A DNA stretch of 64,000 nucleotides from Theropithecus gelada (lineage: Eukaryota > Chordata > Mammalia > Primates > Cercopithecidae): contig NC_037673.1 of assembly GCF_003255815.1 (NCBI RefSeq), forward strand, positions 163,111,427-163,175,426, written 5' to 3'. The number at the start of each line of letters is the position of its first letter. Positions within the stretch are counted from its first letter, which is position 1. Positions 31,107-44,000 of this stretch are shown here, in pieces. Made by a program: the position numbers and the translations under genes. The notes under the pieces are model-generated. The model was not told the origin of the DNA and did not search any database. It saw only the letters and a list, made by a program, of their open reading frames with translations.

Positions 31107-34100
31107 GTAAATGTTTTTCACTTCTTACTCTTTAATGCTTACGGCTTTTTTTTCCCTTTTCTTTCTTTCTTGTTTCCTTTCTGTTGCTTCTCATTCTGCA
31201 ATCGCTCCTGAATCAGCTGCAGTTCTCTTTCTCTCTCTCCTTGCGTTTGTGCAGTTTACAACTTGTTTCATGGTTTTCTATGTATTTTTTTTCCTCCTTC
31301 ATCCTCAGATGAATGCTGGAACATTTAAATTCGGCACTTCGGGAGGTCATCATTAGTTGCATGAGTTTCAGGGGGGAGGGGAAAGATTGCTAGAGCAGAC
31401 TGTTATTTCCCTGCAGAAGGACTGCCGGTTTCTCTCTAATGTTCATCGCAATTATAGGGATTTTTTTTTTTAGGATGCATTTTAACGTTGCATTGCTGTT
31501 TAAGGTTATCGTTCTCCAGGATTACAATGCATTTGACTCAGTTTTGACAGCATGAGAGATGCCAGTGATTCCAGAACTACTGTATGGTACATGCTGGCTA
31601 AAATATTCAAAATTGCAGGAGGAATCATTTGCATTCCAAAAGAGAATTTCTTTAAAAATGCCGTTTTGCATCACATTGCTACAGATTTGCAGGAGGCAAT
31701 AATAGACACCACTACCCATGTTGCTTGCAAAGATAATAAACATATAAGTGCTTTAGTGCATCACATACTGTCTTGGACTCCAGTGATTGAGCTATTACTA
31801 AATTTACTTAATAATAAATTTAGGGCTGTGGAGAAAGAGGGAGATTGCTGGTGCTGTTTTATTCAAAATTGTGAGACACATACAGCAATCTCTCTCTTAG
31901 ATCTTACTTGAAGTGGCATCTTGTCAATGGAGGGGGGTTCTGCATACACATGGAATAAAATTATTTAAAATAGCCAGCATAATGAATGCAAATTGAACTC
32001 TAACTCTTTTCTTAAAAATAGAACTCACTTTGTAACTCTGGCTGCCAGGATCTGTTTTAAATATTATCTAAAAATTAATATACAACAGCTCCCTAATGCA
32101 TTCATATCATTTAAAGTTCTTTGGAGGGTTCTTGATCATTACCATGTTTTATTTGTTTTGCTTTTTTCCTCTTAAGTTTTCAGTTCCAGTTCAGTAGAAA
32201 AACTGAAGGGCCAGTAAGTAAAGGCAAATCAGCAATTTAGAAAGGAATCAGTGTATAGTTGTAAAATTTCTGCTAAGCCATGGAAAAATGAACTAGCATA
32301 ATGGCAGCTTAAATGGAGGAAGGGGGCCTCTGTGGTACAGCAGGTTGCAGTTTCTGCACATGTATCATCATCCTGAGAAACCCTGAACTCTAAACTGAGG
32401 TGAGGACATCCAGTTCAGGGATACTCTGAGACACATACATTCTACAGAGGGAAAATGTTGTTATTCAAGGAACCCTCCTTCTGCTAGATGGTTGCCACAT
32501 CATAGAGCAGCAACTTATCTATGTGCAAAGAGTACGTTTGCAATAATACTCTTAAACTTTGTTTTAATGTAAACTTAACTAACGTTGGAAGAACCGCATG
32601 AAACAGTGAAGGCTGTTCAGCCCTGAAAAACAAAACAAACTGTAAATTAACTCAACTACTCAGGCCTTCTTTTATATAGAAAAAACCTACTCTAAGGCAC
32701 CATGCAAATTCACCTGTTCTGGGTCCCCTGTGTTGACAAAAGCCTTTCTTAAAATTGTGAACAGAATTCTTAAGTCCTCAAGCTTATTTCTTCCTTTGTA
32801 GTCTGCTGAAAGTAATAAGGCATTTTATTTAGAATGAAAGCTCAGCTTATTCATGGATCCCTTGAGATGGCAATATTGCTGTTTTAAAATATTTTCATGG
32901 ACCTTTGAATGTACTGTCTTGATCAGGTTAGTGGGGGGAACCCAGCTTGCGTTCATTAAGACCACAGTTGTCTTTGAGTGAAGCATTTGTTTGTCTGGGT
33001 ACTAAAAGAAAATGATTTCGTATAGTAAACTTCAATCCTAAGAACCCAAGGCACCTAAAGCGTCAGGTTCCTTCATTCTAGGACCCAAACCAAAAAGCAA
33101 TATATCTGATGCTGGGCAGCTGTATTATTTCTCTGGCATATTCCACAAACATGTGTATGAAAAGATAACTGACCAGGCTAAAGGGCTTATTTTGCTAGGC
33201 TCATGGGACAAGATTTCTAATTGTTATGTAACATATTCAGATCATGAATTTATTTATGAAACATCAAAATTAGCTTCAGTTTCAGTATCTTCACTAGACT
33301 CGAAGAGTATGAGTACGTTGATTTAAAGTACATTTTTTTCCTACTGAGGTTGGTTTTTTTTACCCACCCACCCCTCTTTCTACTTCTAGTTTCCTGGCAA
33401 CTTCTGAAAAGCTCTGAGAATTTGTGTTAAAATATTAAACATATCTACATTTTGGGTGTGATGCCAGGTTAGATTACTATTCAATCAACTGGATTCGTAT
33501 TACTCTTACATTGTTTGGTGTGGTATCGTGTTTGTGGCTTGTTGATGGGTTTATTATGATAATAATTATTAAGTTTTTTAAAAATTAAATCTTAACTAAG
33601 CTTATTTTAACTTTTTGTGCCTGGTGTTGATTTCAGGTTAATGTATGAAAATAATACTATCATCTTGATAGCCTTGCTGGTAACTTGGATAGTTTCCTTT
33701 CAACTGGTCTTGTTAAATTTCAGCATGGCATTGGACTTACTGGGGAGAAGGTAACTTGGGGAGATGGCTATGTAGAAAGACAGGTATCCGAGACTGTTGA
33801 TTCATGGAACTTGTCAATCGCATTTGGCTGTATTGTTAGAGTTCCTACTTTCATTTTGATAAGAATGGAGGTTTCTCTGCATGTATGAATCATTTATTGT
33901 GCTACAGCTACTGAATGTTTCTTAACATTAATTGCTATTTTTTTATTGTGCAATTGAAGGGAACTTTGAACTTCTTGTGTGTTTTTAAGGAAAACCTGTT
34001 TGGCTAGTTTTTTTCATTGTTTTCTTTCTGGGCAGATTAATTTTGAGAAGTGATTTCTGATGAAATATGGTCAAGGTCATTTCCAAGGGCCTTTTTATCC

Positions 34101-37100
34101 CTCCTCACTTGAGAACTAAAACTTAAACAGAAAGACAGACTTAAAGAGGCACCACTTAGCATCACCCTACTTAGCTTAAAGGGGGCAACGTGAAAAGCCT
34201 ATGTTATTGTCTGTCATTACTTTGTGTAAAGCAACAGTTTTGTTCTTTGAACTGCTGGTTCCTAGTAGCCCTGATGAAATCACAAGAAGAAACCCCCAAT
34301 TCTTCACTCATAGTATATACCAGATTCCCAACCTTCAGGGAGCATTGCAAGACATATATATATATATGGGGAGGAGACATGTCTTTTGATACCTTCTCAG
34401 TGGTAGGGGACATAACAGTATTTGATTAAGCATGATATATTTTGTAACTACATAATACTCTGCTTTAAGTTTTGTGAAAGCAACAGTAATTTTATGAGTC
34501 TTATTTGCTGAGAGCAAATAGTAGTTTTGTCAAAGTATTCTTTGTACTTCTGGTGTCTATTTTGCTTTATAAAGGGAATGTTCACATTGTTCAGTACTAT
34601 GCACTATCAGCAACAGACATTTTAACAATTATTTTGGGTTGTTTTCTCTCTTTAACAAAGATAAACCACTACTTAACATAATTATTTTAGCTGTTTTAAG
34701 AGTGTGTAATAAGAGGATAATATATCGGGTCCTGCTCATATTTCCAAAAGATTTCATAAAGTTATGGAGGCAGAAAATGTTTTCCCTAAAATTCATGTTA
34801 CTCATGACTTCAGTCTATTTAATGTATTATATACTACAATATGATTCTGAAACTGAAATGCTGCATCCTTTTTATGAATTCTTAATGGGAAAAAAATGAA
34901 GCACCTGAGAAATAGTTTGCAAACAAAGTTCCTTCGTTTTTACTGCGAGACTTTCATTGGCCCACCTCTCCTAAGTATAGAATTACCAGCCTTTTAGGTG
35001 AAAATAATGATCAGGGGAAAAGAGTACAGTAATGTGCTTTTTGGCTGTACTATGAGTGAAAAGAGAGCAGGTGTTCTTACACTTTTCCTGTGAGTTTGGT
35101 CAAGAGAAACTGAAACCCAGTAACACAGCTAATATGTTAGAATAGAATCTATATTCCCCATAAACATTTTCTTTTTCTACTGGACAATATGAATTGATCT
35201 TTGATGGAACAATTGACAGCATCCCTTATCTTATCAACACGGTGTAGCTCCTGCCAGAATGTTCGTGGTAGATGCTAAAGAACCACCTCTGTCTTGGGAA
35301 ATATAACAATGCATTGTTTGAGGGGAAAGAGATGGTTTCCTTGAAAGTTGAGACTTCTCAGGACTTGACAGCAATTCTTTAAGAGATGCTTGACTCACCT
35401 GGATATTTGTTTAGATGACCTATGGAGAAAGCCCAGTATACTCTTCCATCTCTAATTTAGTTCTGCTACAGGTTTTTGGAACATAAATATGAAGTTTTCA
35501 GCTCATTCATTCTTACTATTACATGAGTTTATGATTTCTGGAATGTGATGCAGATCTATAAAGGTATAGAACCCAGCTTTCAAAAAGTCAGCCAATTTTA
35601 CTGCTCTGGTGACTAAATTACTTAGCTGTATGTAAGCTTAAGCTTATTTGAAAAAATATTAGAAGTTTTGTATAATCTTTTCTGTTAATACGACTTTTGT
35701 AAAGTGCTTTTATTAAGTTATATAAAAGGGAGTTATGTACCTTATAAAATAAAGAACTCATTTATGAATTTGGTTCCAAAGAATAAGTCATTTCTTTTGT
35801 TTGTTTAGGTTTTGCAATTTTTAATTTACCTAGTAGGAGACAAGGACTAAAGCGGGAGGATGTAATTGGTGTGATGAAGATGAAATTGATACTAATGATA
35901 ATATACCGATTCTAAATCTTGAGGTGGGACACATCAGGAGGATTGTCTTGGAAAAAAGTTTACATTTAAATATCATTTTTATTATTGCTTAGAACTTCAC
36001 AGATACTCAATATTTTGACATCTCTCCTACTTCAATTAGAAGAATAAGAGTCTATGTGGAAAAAAATGCTACTAAATAGAAATGATTTTTGGCAGAGGTT
36101 AAAAAATCTCATATTGTGAAATAATTATTTCAGAAAATTGTATAAGCTGCTTGCTATATTTGTAACATTTTTTTTTAAATCACTTCAAAATTTTGTTGTA
36201 AATGTTGGAAATAGTCAAGTTAGGTTCCTAGATTGTTTCTAAGAATAAAACTGTACCATGAAAGAAGATAGCTATATTCATACATATGGCTAGTCCAAAC
36301 AGTAAATATCTACATAGCTAAAATCATATTTATTGCTAGATAACTCCTTGCAACAGACTTTCTGATTTTAATTATGATAATTTTTCTAAGCCATTTCATA
36401 TATAAGAGTATATAGTTATATACTACATATTTCAGTAGAAATCACTTAGAAGAAACATAGGCAAATGAAAGCTATAGGAAAGTATATTTTAGTCTTTATT
36501 TTTAAAAAATTCCTTTGGTAAGCAGTTTTTGGATTCCCAAGACAGGCCATGTACTGAGCTAAATCTGATGGTAAAAGTAATCTAATGCCAAAAGAATGTC
36601 TAACAAAGTAAATGCCAGTAGGGGTGGGTCCCTTTTGAAAAAAATACAAATAAAGACTTTTGCTCTTTGTGCCTAAAGCATATTAGAAAGGTGGTTGGGT
36701 TTTATTTCATTTTGGGTTTTTCTCAGGCAGTAATTGTATACAACTATCCACACATCCTCTGCCTTCCAGTGTGTCCAGCTCATTTCTATTCATGGAGCCT
36801 GGTGTGATATGATATCTGGAATTGGAGACCTAAGTCAAGGTTTGGCACTGCTGGCATGGATTCAACAGAGGCCCGAGAAAAGGGCAGTGTGAATTAGTGG
36901 GAAGAGGATGTAGACAAGAGGAAAATTTATTCTGTAGTTGGCCACCATTTTCCTACAGTAATGATTCTGCCGCCAGTTTTATTTTTAACCTCACTGAAAC
37001 TTCTTGAGAAGGCACAAACTGGCTTCTCTATATTTTAACCCTATGAATAATAACGTAATTATTAGAAAAGCATTTCACAGTGGTTAGGGCTCCACAACTT

Positions 37101-40100
37101 GTGTGACCCAGCATCTAATTTTTCTCTTCTCTAATCCTGTTTATATATCCCCACACATAATCAGACGCAGTCAGATGAAACCAATTACTAAAGGAAAAAA
37201 ATCAAATTTATGTATTATATTTATTGGATGTGTCTGTTACTTAATTATCCATTGGCAAATTTACATGTGGCCACAGAGAGGGCTGTGGATGAGTGTGGAA
37301 AATGATCAATCATCACTTCTCACAGTCTAGAGGAGGCTACCAAGAAAGCGGGGTTGGCGGGGGGGGGGGGGCGCGGGGAAGGATCCTTTCTCATTCCTGT
37401 CAAAGTGAGAATCTAAAAACTGAAAGTCATCACCCAAAAAAAGTGACAGGTGTTTGGCTTGACATAGAAAAATCTCAAAAAGATTGAGAGTTACCAAAGT
37501 TTTCGTAACCACCTGATGTAATGTTAGGAAGAAAGGAAGGTGCTGTGGACTCTTTGGAATAAATAATGATTTAGATGTTCAAAGATGTGTGTTGGAAAAG
37601 CAGCTCAAATGATCTAACAAAGCAGATCGCCAAGTACATCCCTCAGCTGTACTTTTGGGGACAAAGATGGAAGGATGGGGGGGTGGGATGAGATAAGGTG
37701 AGCATGAAGGACAGGTGAGGTGCAAAACAGTGTTTGCAGAATTTTATTGACCATTATGAATAACTCAAGTGAGCAACGCAAAGCCGGAGATAGCACCACT
37801 AGCACAGTGAATTAAAATAGATTTTGTGCTTGGCCTTACAGTGTAAGGACATACACAGACTTATTTTGGGACTTGTATGTTTTGGTTAAAAAAATTCCTC
37901 ATCACAACCGAAAATGGTTTTCTTCTCTTTTTTTACTCCGCTCTCAGTTTAATGGGATCAATCTTGAGCACACATTATTTTGTATTTTGTTCCCCACTTG
38001 TTATCATCATACATTTTTGGAAATTTATCAATGTAGAAATTTCCCTTTAAAGTAGGTAATAACTGGAATAACTACCCTTTCAAGGAAATATGGCAAGGTT
38101 AGATTGTTGTAAGAGGTGTATCTTATTTATATAATTCTTCAGTTCCAGGGACCACAAAATCTTTAAAGTCCATCCCATTCATACTCCCAAATTTGAAAGT
38201 ATATATGAACTTCAGGGAGGAAAACAAACTACTGTTGAACTTGAGACATTTGGAAGCTGTCCTGTAGGAATTACTGAATGAAACATGTTTTAAGAACTGT
38301 GGCACACCATTATTGCACAATTTAGAGAAGTCACTGGGTAAATTATGACTTATTGTGAATTACCATTTATTTGTAGAAGCTACCATTCAGTTCAAGCATT
38401 GTAGATTATCCTGTTGTCACCATTGGCTACAGAGAAATTAAAAGGGCACCATGAATCTTGGGAGTGGTTTGATGCTGTGGACTTAGCAAGAAAATATTAG
38501 AGAAGAGCATTTTTTTTTGTATTTGTTGTAATGTATATCTTAAAAGTTATTCTGTAATAGAAGTTATTACAGAATAAAAGTTGCTCTCAGCAGGATTCAT
38601 TGCAGAAGCCAAACAGTAAATAGATAGAGAGCCTGAACTCTTCTTCCTACAGCAGTGATTCTTCACTCAGCTATTCCCTAAGGCCACCGTAGGTGTATGA
38701 GGGGCACTGGTTCTTTTTATATGATTTGTGTATGTTCCCATAGATTGTGAGTCTATTCCTGGGCAATTTTCAAGTTAAAATTGTGTTACAGCTACCCTGA
38801 AGGTTGTCATTTCTTGGTTTTTCTCTTGTCAATCAATTCATAAGTGTTTATTAAGCCCCCATGGGGTGTACACAGAATCATACACAGTTTGGGGGGGTAT
38901 GTGTTTGTTGATGATTGCTGTCTGCTCTAGAAGCAAAAGTACTATTGTGTGCGTGCATGTGTGTATCTGTGTGCATATGCATAAAATAGTATTTTAATCA
39001 CAGAAGTTTAGTAGGGGTATATGTGTGTGTGTGTGTTTAGAACTCCAAATGTATTTACTCTGAGAAAAGCATAGCTTCAGGTGAGGTCAAGGATATAACT
39101 TCTCAGTTTTCTTTATTCTTTTTTTTTTTTTTAAATTGAGATATCTAATAACAGACATGATTAAGTAAAGGGTAAAGCCAGAGGGTCAGTATTAAGCTGT
39201 GTATCCTTGCCAGGAAGATTCAGATCATTGTTCACATCTGGGTTTCAGAGTAAGGACAAATTCCGATGCTGGTCATTTTTAGGATGTGCCGGTTGCCTGT
39301 GTAAATTTAATCAGTGAATAGATAAATGACTCCATGCCCCTAAGCTGTCAATTTACATTTTTCATGAGCAATGAATCAATTTATGATTTACTTTTATTTC
39401 AAAAAGGGGTTTTGGAAAAATGATAGGAACTGAGAAGGAGAGAAAATTTTCAAGTATTCCCCAAATGCTCCATGGATGAAAAATGTTCTCTAAAGGATTG
39501 TATTTCCCTGTTGAACTTGAAAGCGTGTAGTGAATATGTAGGTTCTGGGATTTACTTTCCAAAACTTATTCGCACTCTTAGATTCATCTTTTATCAATCA
39601 TTTGTGGGAAGGGTAATATTCTTGAAAAGCACCAGGTGAATAGCTCTGAAAGTGGATGGCAAAGGAGGAGTGCTTGGCGGCACTGACCCTTTCCACAGCC
39701 CCAGGTAATAGCTTCCTAGACTTGGGCAGGCAGCTCCGACTTTTGATATCACCGTCAGGCTCTTGATTAGTGCTCATTTTGACTGTGATTTTCAAGATGT
39801 ACATATCTCAATTCCAGTAAATCATAGCTAAGTCATCAAAATTTCCTTTCCATCTTCTGTTCCTTGTTGATCTGAATCAGAGAAGCAATGGCTGGAAAGG
39901 AAAAAAAAAAAAGAAAGAGCTTTTGCTGATGTGTTCCTTATTTCAACTTTGATTCAGCTCTTTTCCTGTTGGGTTTCTAAAGGATTTATGAGATTGTTTA
40001 TCTCTTACTGCCAGTCCTTCTGAATGCAGTCTTTTTGATGAATATTATTTACCACTCACCAAATTGCAAATTGCAAGATCTCTTAATTTATTTTCCCATA

Positions 40101-40269
40101 GTTTATATAATTAACCAACACAGAATACATTTGTGCAATTTGAATTATTATTTTTGATTCTGTGATCAGGTCATGTTCTCTCTTGTTGAGGTAGAGACTA
40201 ATTCTGGCTAACGTAGGTGGAAAAGAAATGTGTTAGAAGGATATTGAGAATAACAGAGTCACCAAAATA
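31107..40269. other. Repeat-poor DNA, presumed first intron
   Basis: In about 9 kb I recognise no Alu, L1 or DNA transposon, only low-complexity stretches such as (TA)n near 34,354 and TG runs near 38,950-39,035. It is AT-rich and has no convincing exon. If the promoter reads right, this is the first part of intron 1. Depletion of insertions beside a CpG promoter is typical of regulated developmental genes, but I see no direct proof of enhancers. Confidence 0.6.
37359..37371 (+). repeat. G13 homopolymer in G-rich context
   Basis: Thirteen consecutive G, flanked by GGGG at 37,350-37,353 and GCGGGG just after, make a plausible G-quadruplex site. It is also prone to sequencing error and length variation. 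Confidence 0.95.
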
Positions 40270-40560
40270 AGATATAAAAACAGGCATCTCTCCTTCTGCC
40301 CCTGAACACTGGCCTGGCTGGAGCCCTCCATGTCCCTCACACTGGAAACCCATTGCCATGAGCATCACCCACAGGGCTGCCCTAGAAATGTGGCTGCTTG
40401 CACAACGCCTGCAAGAAACTCACCCCCATCCTTGTTTCTGAGGCTCCCTGGCTTACCACTGAAACTTCCAAGCTGGTGCACCCACCAGTTTGGCTTTGTA
40501 TTGATTGAGTGTCCACTCCGTTTATACTAGGCAGTCTGGGAAACTGAGAGTCTGCCCCTT
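40270..40560. other. GC-richer island of unknown origin
   Basis: About 290 bases of clearly higher C content than either flank, with few poly(A/T) runs. I recognise no repeat family, though an old LTR or DNA-transposon fragment is possible. One open frame (40,330-40,530, 66 codons) spans it. Confidence 0.4.
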
Positions 40561-40672
40561 ACATATTATATAATGAGAACCAAAGACTTTGATTTGACTT
40601 CCTGCAAGATAAATATGATGAGATTCCCTCAAAATAAAAAGTACAGGGGAAGTCAACAAAACAGATTAGATT

Positions 40673-40945
40673 CTTTTTTCTTTTCTTTTTCTTTTTTTTT
40701 GAGACGGAGTCTCTCTCTGTCATCAGGCTGGACTGCAGTGGCACAATCTCGGCTCACTGCAACCTGCGCCTTCCAGGTTCAAGCAATTCTCCTGCCTCAG
40801 CCTCCCAAGTAGCTGGGACTACAGGCACACACCATTATGCCCAGAGACGAGATTTCACCATGTTCTTGATCTCCTGACCTCGTGATCTGCCCGCTTTGGC
40901 CTCCCAAAGTGCTGCAATTACAGGCGTGAGCCACAGTGCCTGGTC
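40673..40945 (-). mobile_element. AluS-like, minus strand, with internal deletions
   Basis: A T-rich tail and the right monomer are normal. The linker after 'ttatgcccag' and part of the left monomer near 'ccatgttcttgatctcc' are missing relative to a full Alu. Confidence 0.9.
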
Positions 40946-41090
40946 CACACCAGGCTAATTTTTGTATTTTTTGTAGAGATGGGGTTTTGCTATGTTGTCC
41001 AGGCTGGTTTTGAACTCCTGACCTCATGTGATTCTTCCACCTCAGCCTCCCAAAGTGCTGGGATTACAGACGTGAGCCACTGCACCTGAC
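40946..41090 (-). mobile_element. Extra Alu left monomer, minus strand
   Basis: Straight after the first Alu's 5' end the sequence restarts at 'aggctaatttttgtatt' and runs through one left monomer to the Alu 5' end. It is more diverged (older-looking) than its neighbour, so either the younger Alu split an old one or a monomer was duplicated. Confidence 0.85.
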
Positions 41091-41095
41091 CCACC

Positions 41096-44000
41096 CCCCC
41101 AAAATATTTACCATTATTCCTTACATGGAGAATAACCCATAAGGATCTTAGGGAATGGATAGTAAGTGTGTCAGAGTGTGAACTTAAAAGCTTAAGAGCA
41201 ATGAGAACTTCTCTGTTGCTGAAAATGAATTGAAAGGCATTCTAGATGATAAAGGTATTAAGTCGAATGCTTTTCATTTTAGCACACACAGATCTCAAAT
41301 ATGTTGGTCATGTAGAATTCCTTTTTTTTTTTTTTGTCATCAAGAGTCATGTTAAAATGCTATCTACTTGAACTCTGTTCATTTTGAAGTTAAAGATAAT
41401 TCACCTGGAATGGGCTGATGTTTGCCTATGTATAAATATACAAAGAAAGCACATTAATCATAGGAATTCTGGATAATGTATCAGAAGAATGTTTCATTTC
41501 TGCTTATAAATTAGTAATAAAATAGTAATGTGGGACTTGAAAAAAAAACTGCATTTGATTTTTCTATAGTTTAGACTCTCTGGTTCAAACAGGTCTTCCT
41601 CACTAAATTATTAGTAAACCTACCGAAGTGCAGGACCCACCTAAGTAATCCACATCTCTAGTAAAATTTCTGCATCTGAAGGCTCAGCTTTAATTCTTCA
41701 ATTCGAAATTAATTTATTTATCCTTCCATCACTGTCTCCCACGGATTTTGAGAATTAATTAGAAACAAAATCACTTTCAGTCCTTGGATGTTACATTCTG
41801 TGCTGAAAAAATATGAGATACTGAAGTGTTATTAATAATGACAAAGGTTCATCCAATAAAATAATCCGGCTGGCTGAATTCTCACATGGTTGGTATTTTC
41901 TAATATAAATTACTGTAGGATTAGATAGTTAAATATTGAATATTGTCTCATTTAATGCAGTTCCATGAAATATTAATGATAATGATGGTTCTCCAGTTTG
42001 GGGAATTCGGAGATGGTTTTTTACTGACTAATAGCTTTGGCCGGAAACATAATACATTTTACAAAATGATAATGAAGATATTTAAATGAAGGTGAAACAG
42101 GAAATAAATGTCCACTAAACTTATAGATTTCAAATAGGTGAACTGTCACAAAAATTTTTTACTCTTCTGTTAAATAGTTTACTTTTTGTTCTAACAACAG
42201 CACTGTGATCATTTTTGGATAGCTTTGAGAATTTGTTAAAAAGAACAGATTTACCCTATTAGGCTGTTGAAGAGAAAAGTTGTTGATGTAGTTTAGTTGG
42301 TATGAGGGGTAAAAGTCTGAAAATTGGATTGGGCTTTGAAAGAAGGCTGTTCATGTTGAGTGTGACAGTTGAATTGGGATTGTTCATGAAGTTAAAAAAG
42401 AAAGAAAGCAAAAGAGAAAAAAAAAAGGAAAGAGTGAAAGAGAGAATGAAAGATAAATATTGATAGAATAGTCCAACTGAAATGCCTGAGGCCTGCTTGG
42501 AATTGAATTTTGAATGCATAGAACAAAAATATTTCAATTAAGTCTTTTAGTTCAAGTTATTTGGTTTGGTGTTTTGATTTTATTTTTTTTTTCAAATCTT
42601 CCTGTTTTGACTTTTCTTCATGTTCTTGATTCTGTGAGCTTATATCTCAATGTAGGGGATGAAAAACTAATGACAAATAGTGTACATGACTGTTGTTGAA
42701 ACATTTTTCAACATGAATAGAGAATAAGAACATATACCAGTACATCAAATTGATTTAAATCAGATATTTGTGTGTGTATTTTTTTTTTCTCCAGGGGGAA
42801 ACTTTAATGTTTTGTGAGACAATTTTATTTAAAATTGCAGTTATCCTTGTTACAGACCTAGTAATTTAGCAGTTGAAAAGCTACCTTTTGTGTTCTGTGT
42901 AGTTAATGTATGTGATGTGAGAGAATATGTATTATTTTTTAAAATGTTTTGGGGTTGTATTCTTTTAGCACAAACTTATTCCTTGATAAAGGAGCTGGCT
43001 ATAATTTGCAGAAATGACTGTTTCTTTTTCTTTAGTTGTTGGATAATTGCTCTTTGTATACACTGTGAAAATGTTCATATAGCCCAGTGACAAAGCCTAG
43101 CAGATGCACTTGCAATTATCTGGAATTTAAGTAAATTTTGCATCTGATACACACAAAGCAAACGCTTTGTCCAAGCAGGCTCACATACTGGCATGTGGAT
43201 TGCTGTGAATACAATGAGTAGATTTTTAATGGAAAACAAATGGAACTATTAGTAAGTCTTGTCTTTTACTTGAAAAGACACCAGCTTTAGGCATGGCCTC
43301 CAACTTATTCATATTCATAGTTGGTTTGGTTCTCAATATGACCTTTAAAACTGAAAAAAAAATTTAAATGTTTAAAACAAAATGTGTAGCTGTGTCTTTC
43401 TTCGAGTAACATTCAGAGATTTCTGGAAGAGAAATGGTGAAATAAATATCTGTTTCATATTCCAATTTTTTTTTTTTTTTACTATTAAGAAGGGCATTCA
43501 ATTGTTACGACTTTTAAAATATAAAAGGGGATTTCATATATAAATAAATCATGCTATAGACAAAAGATAATTACAATGTTACTTTAACAACCTCAATTCA
43601 CAAGAGAGACCATAAGAAGGAATATATAATGGGTCCAAATTCTACTTCTTATTGTAAACAAAGGAGATCTAACCAGAGGAATAGTTTTCCGCAAAAGCCA
43701 CTTTTCCGAGGTTTGTTTGAGATTAATCCTTTACACTGTGTATTTTTTGTTGTTGTCAGACTTACGTAAGTGAGATCTTTGAAGGCTTAATCTTTTTCTC
43801 TGTATTTATTCTTAGAAAATATTAAATGTATGGAGCTACTTGGATTTTCTTAAATGCCTTTAGGTCTTTTGGGGAGTTTAAATTATTTTTACTTTCAATG
43901 AGAGGGTTACAAATAAATGGTCCTGTAGACATTGTATTTCATAGTTTGAAGGTGCTCCATGTCATTCCAGCTTTTGAATGAGGCAAATTTCAAAAGTATT

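Larger units (their letters stand above)
30180..31110 (+). promoter_or_regulatory. CpG-rich promoter-like segment
   Basis: CpG dinucleotides, rare in the rest of the window, become dense from about 30,180 to 30,910 and then fade. The segment holds GC boxes (GGCGGGCGGGCGGCG at 30,508-30,522 and GGGGGGCGGG at 30,895-30,904), an inverted CCAAT box (ATTGG at 30,471-30,475) and no clear TATA box. These are the usual signs of a CpG-island promoter. It also contains a long TG/CG tract and a CAG/CAC trinucleotide run. Both candidate splice donors within it read to the right, so the main transcript is probably plus strand, though such promoters often fire both ways. The long open frames here (up to 284 codons) arise because stop codons are scarce in CG/TG-rich DNA; I do not call them genes. 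I could not identify the gene. Confidence 0.8.

Noticed and set aside
38820..38900. Another L2 fragment
   Set aside because: Only a short phrase ('cataagtgtttattaagccc') supports it; too little to annotate.
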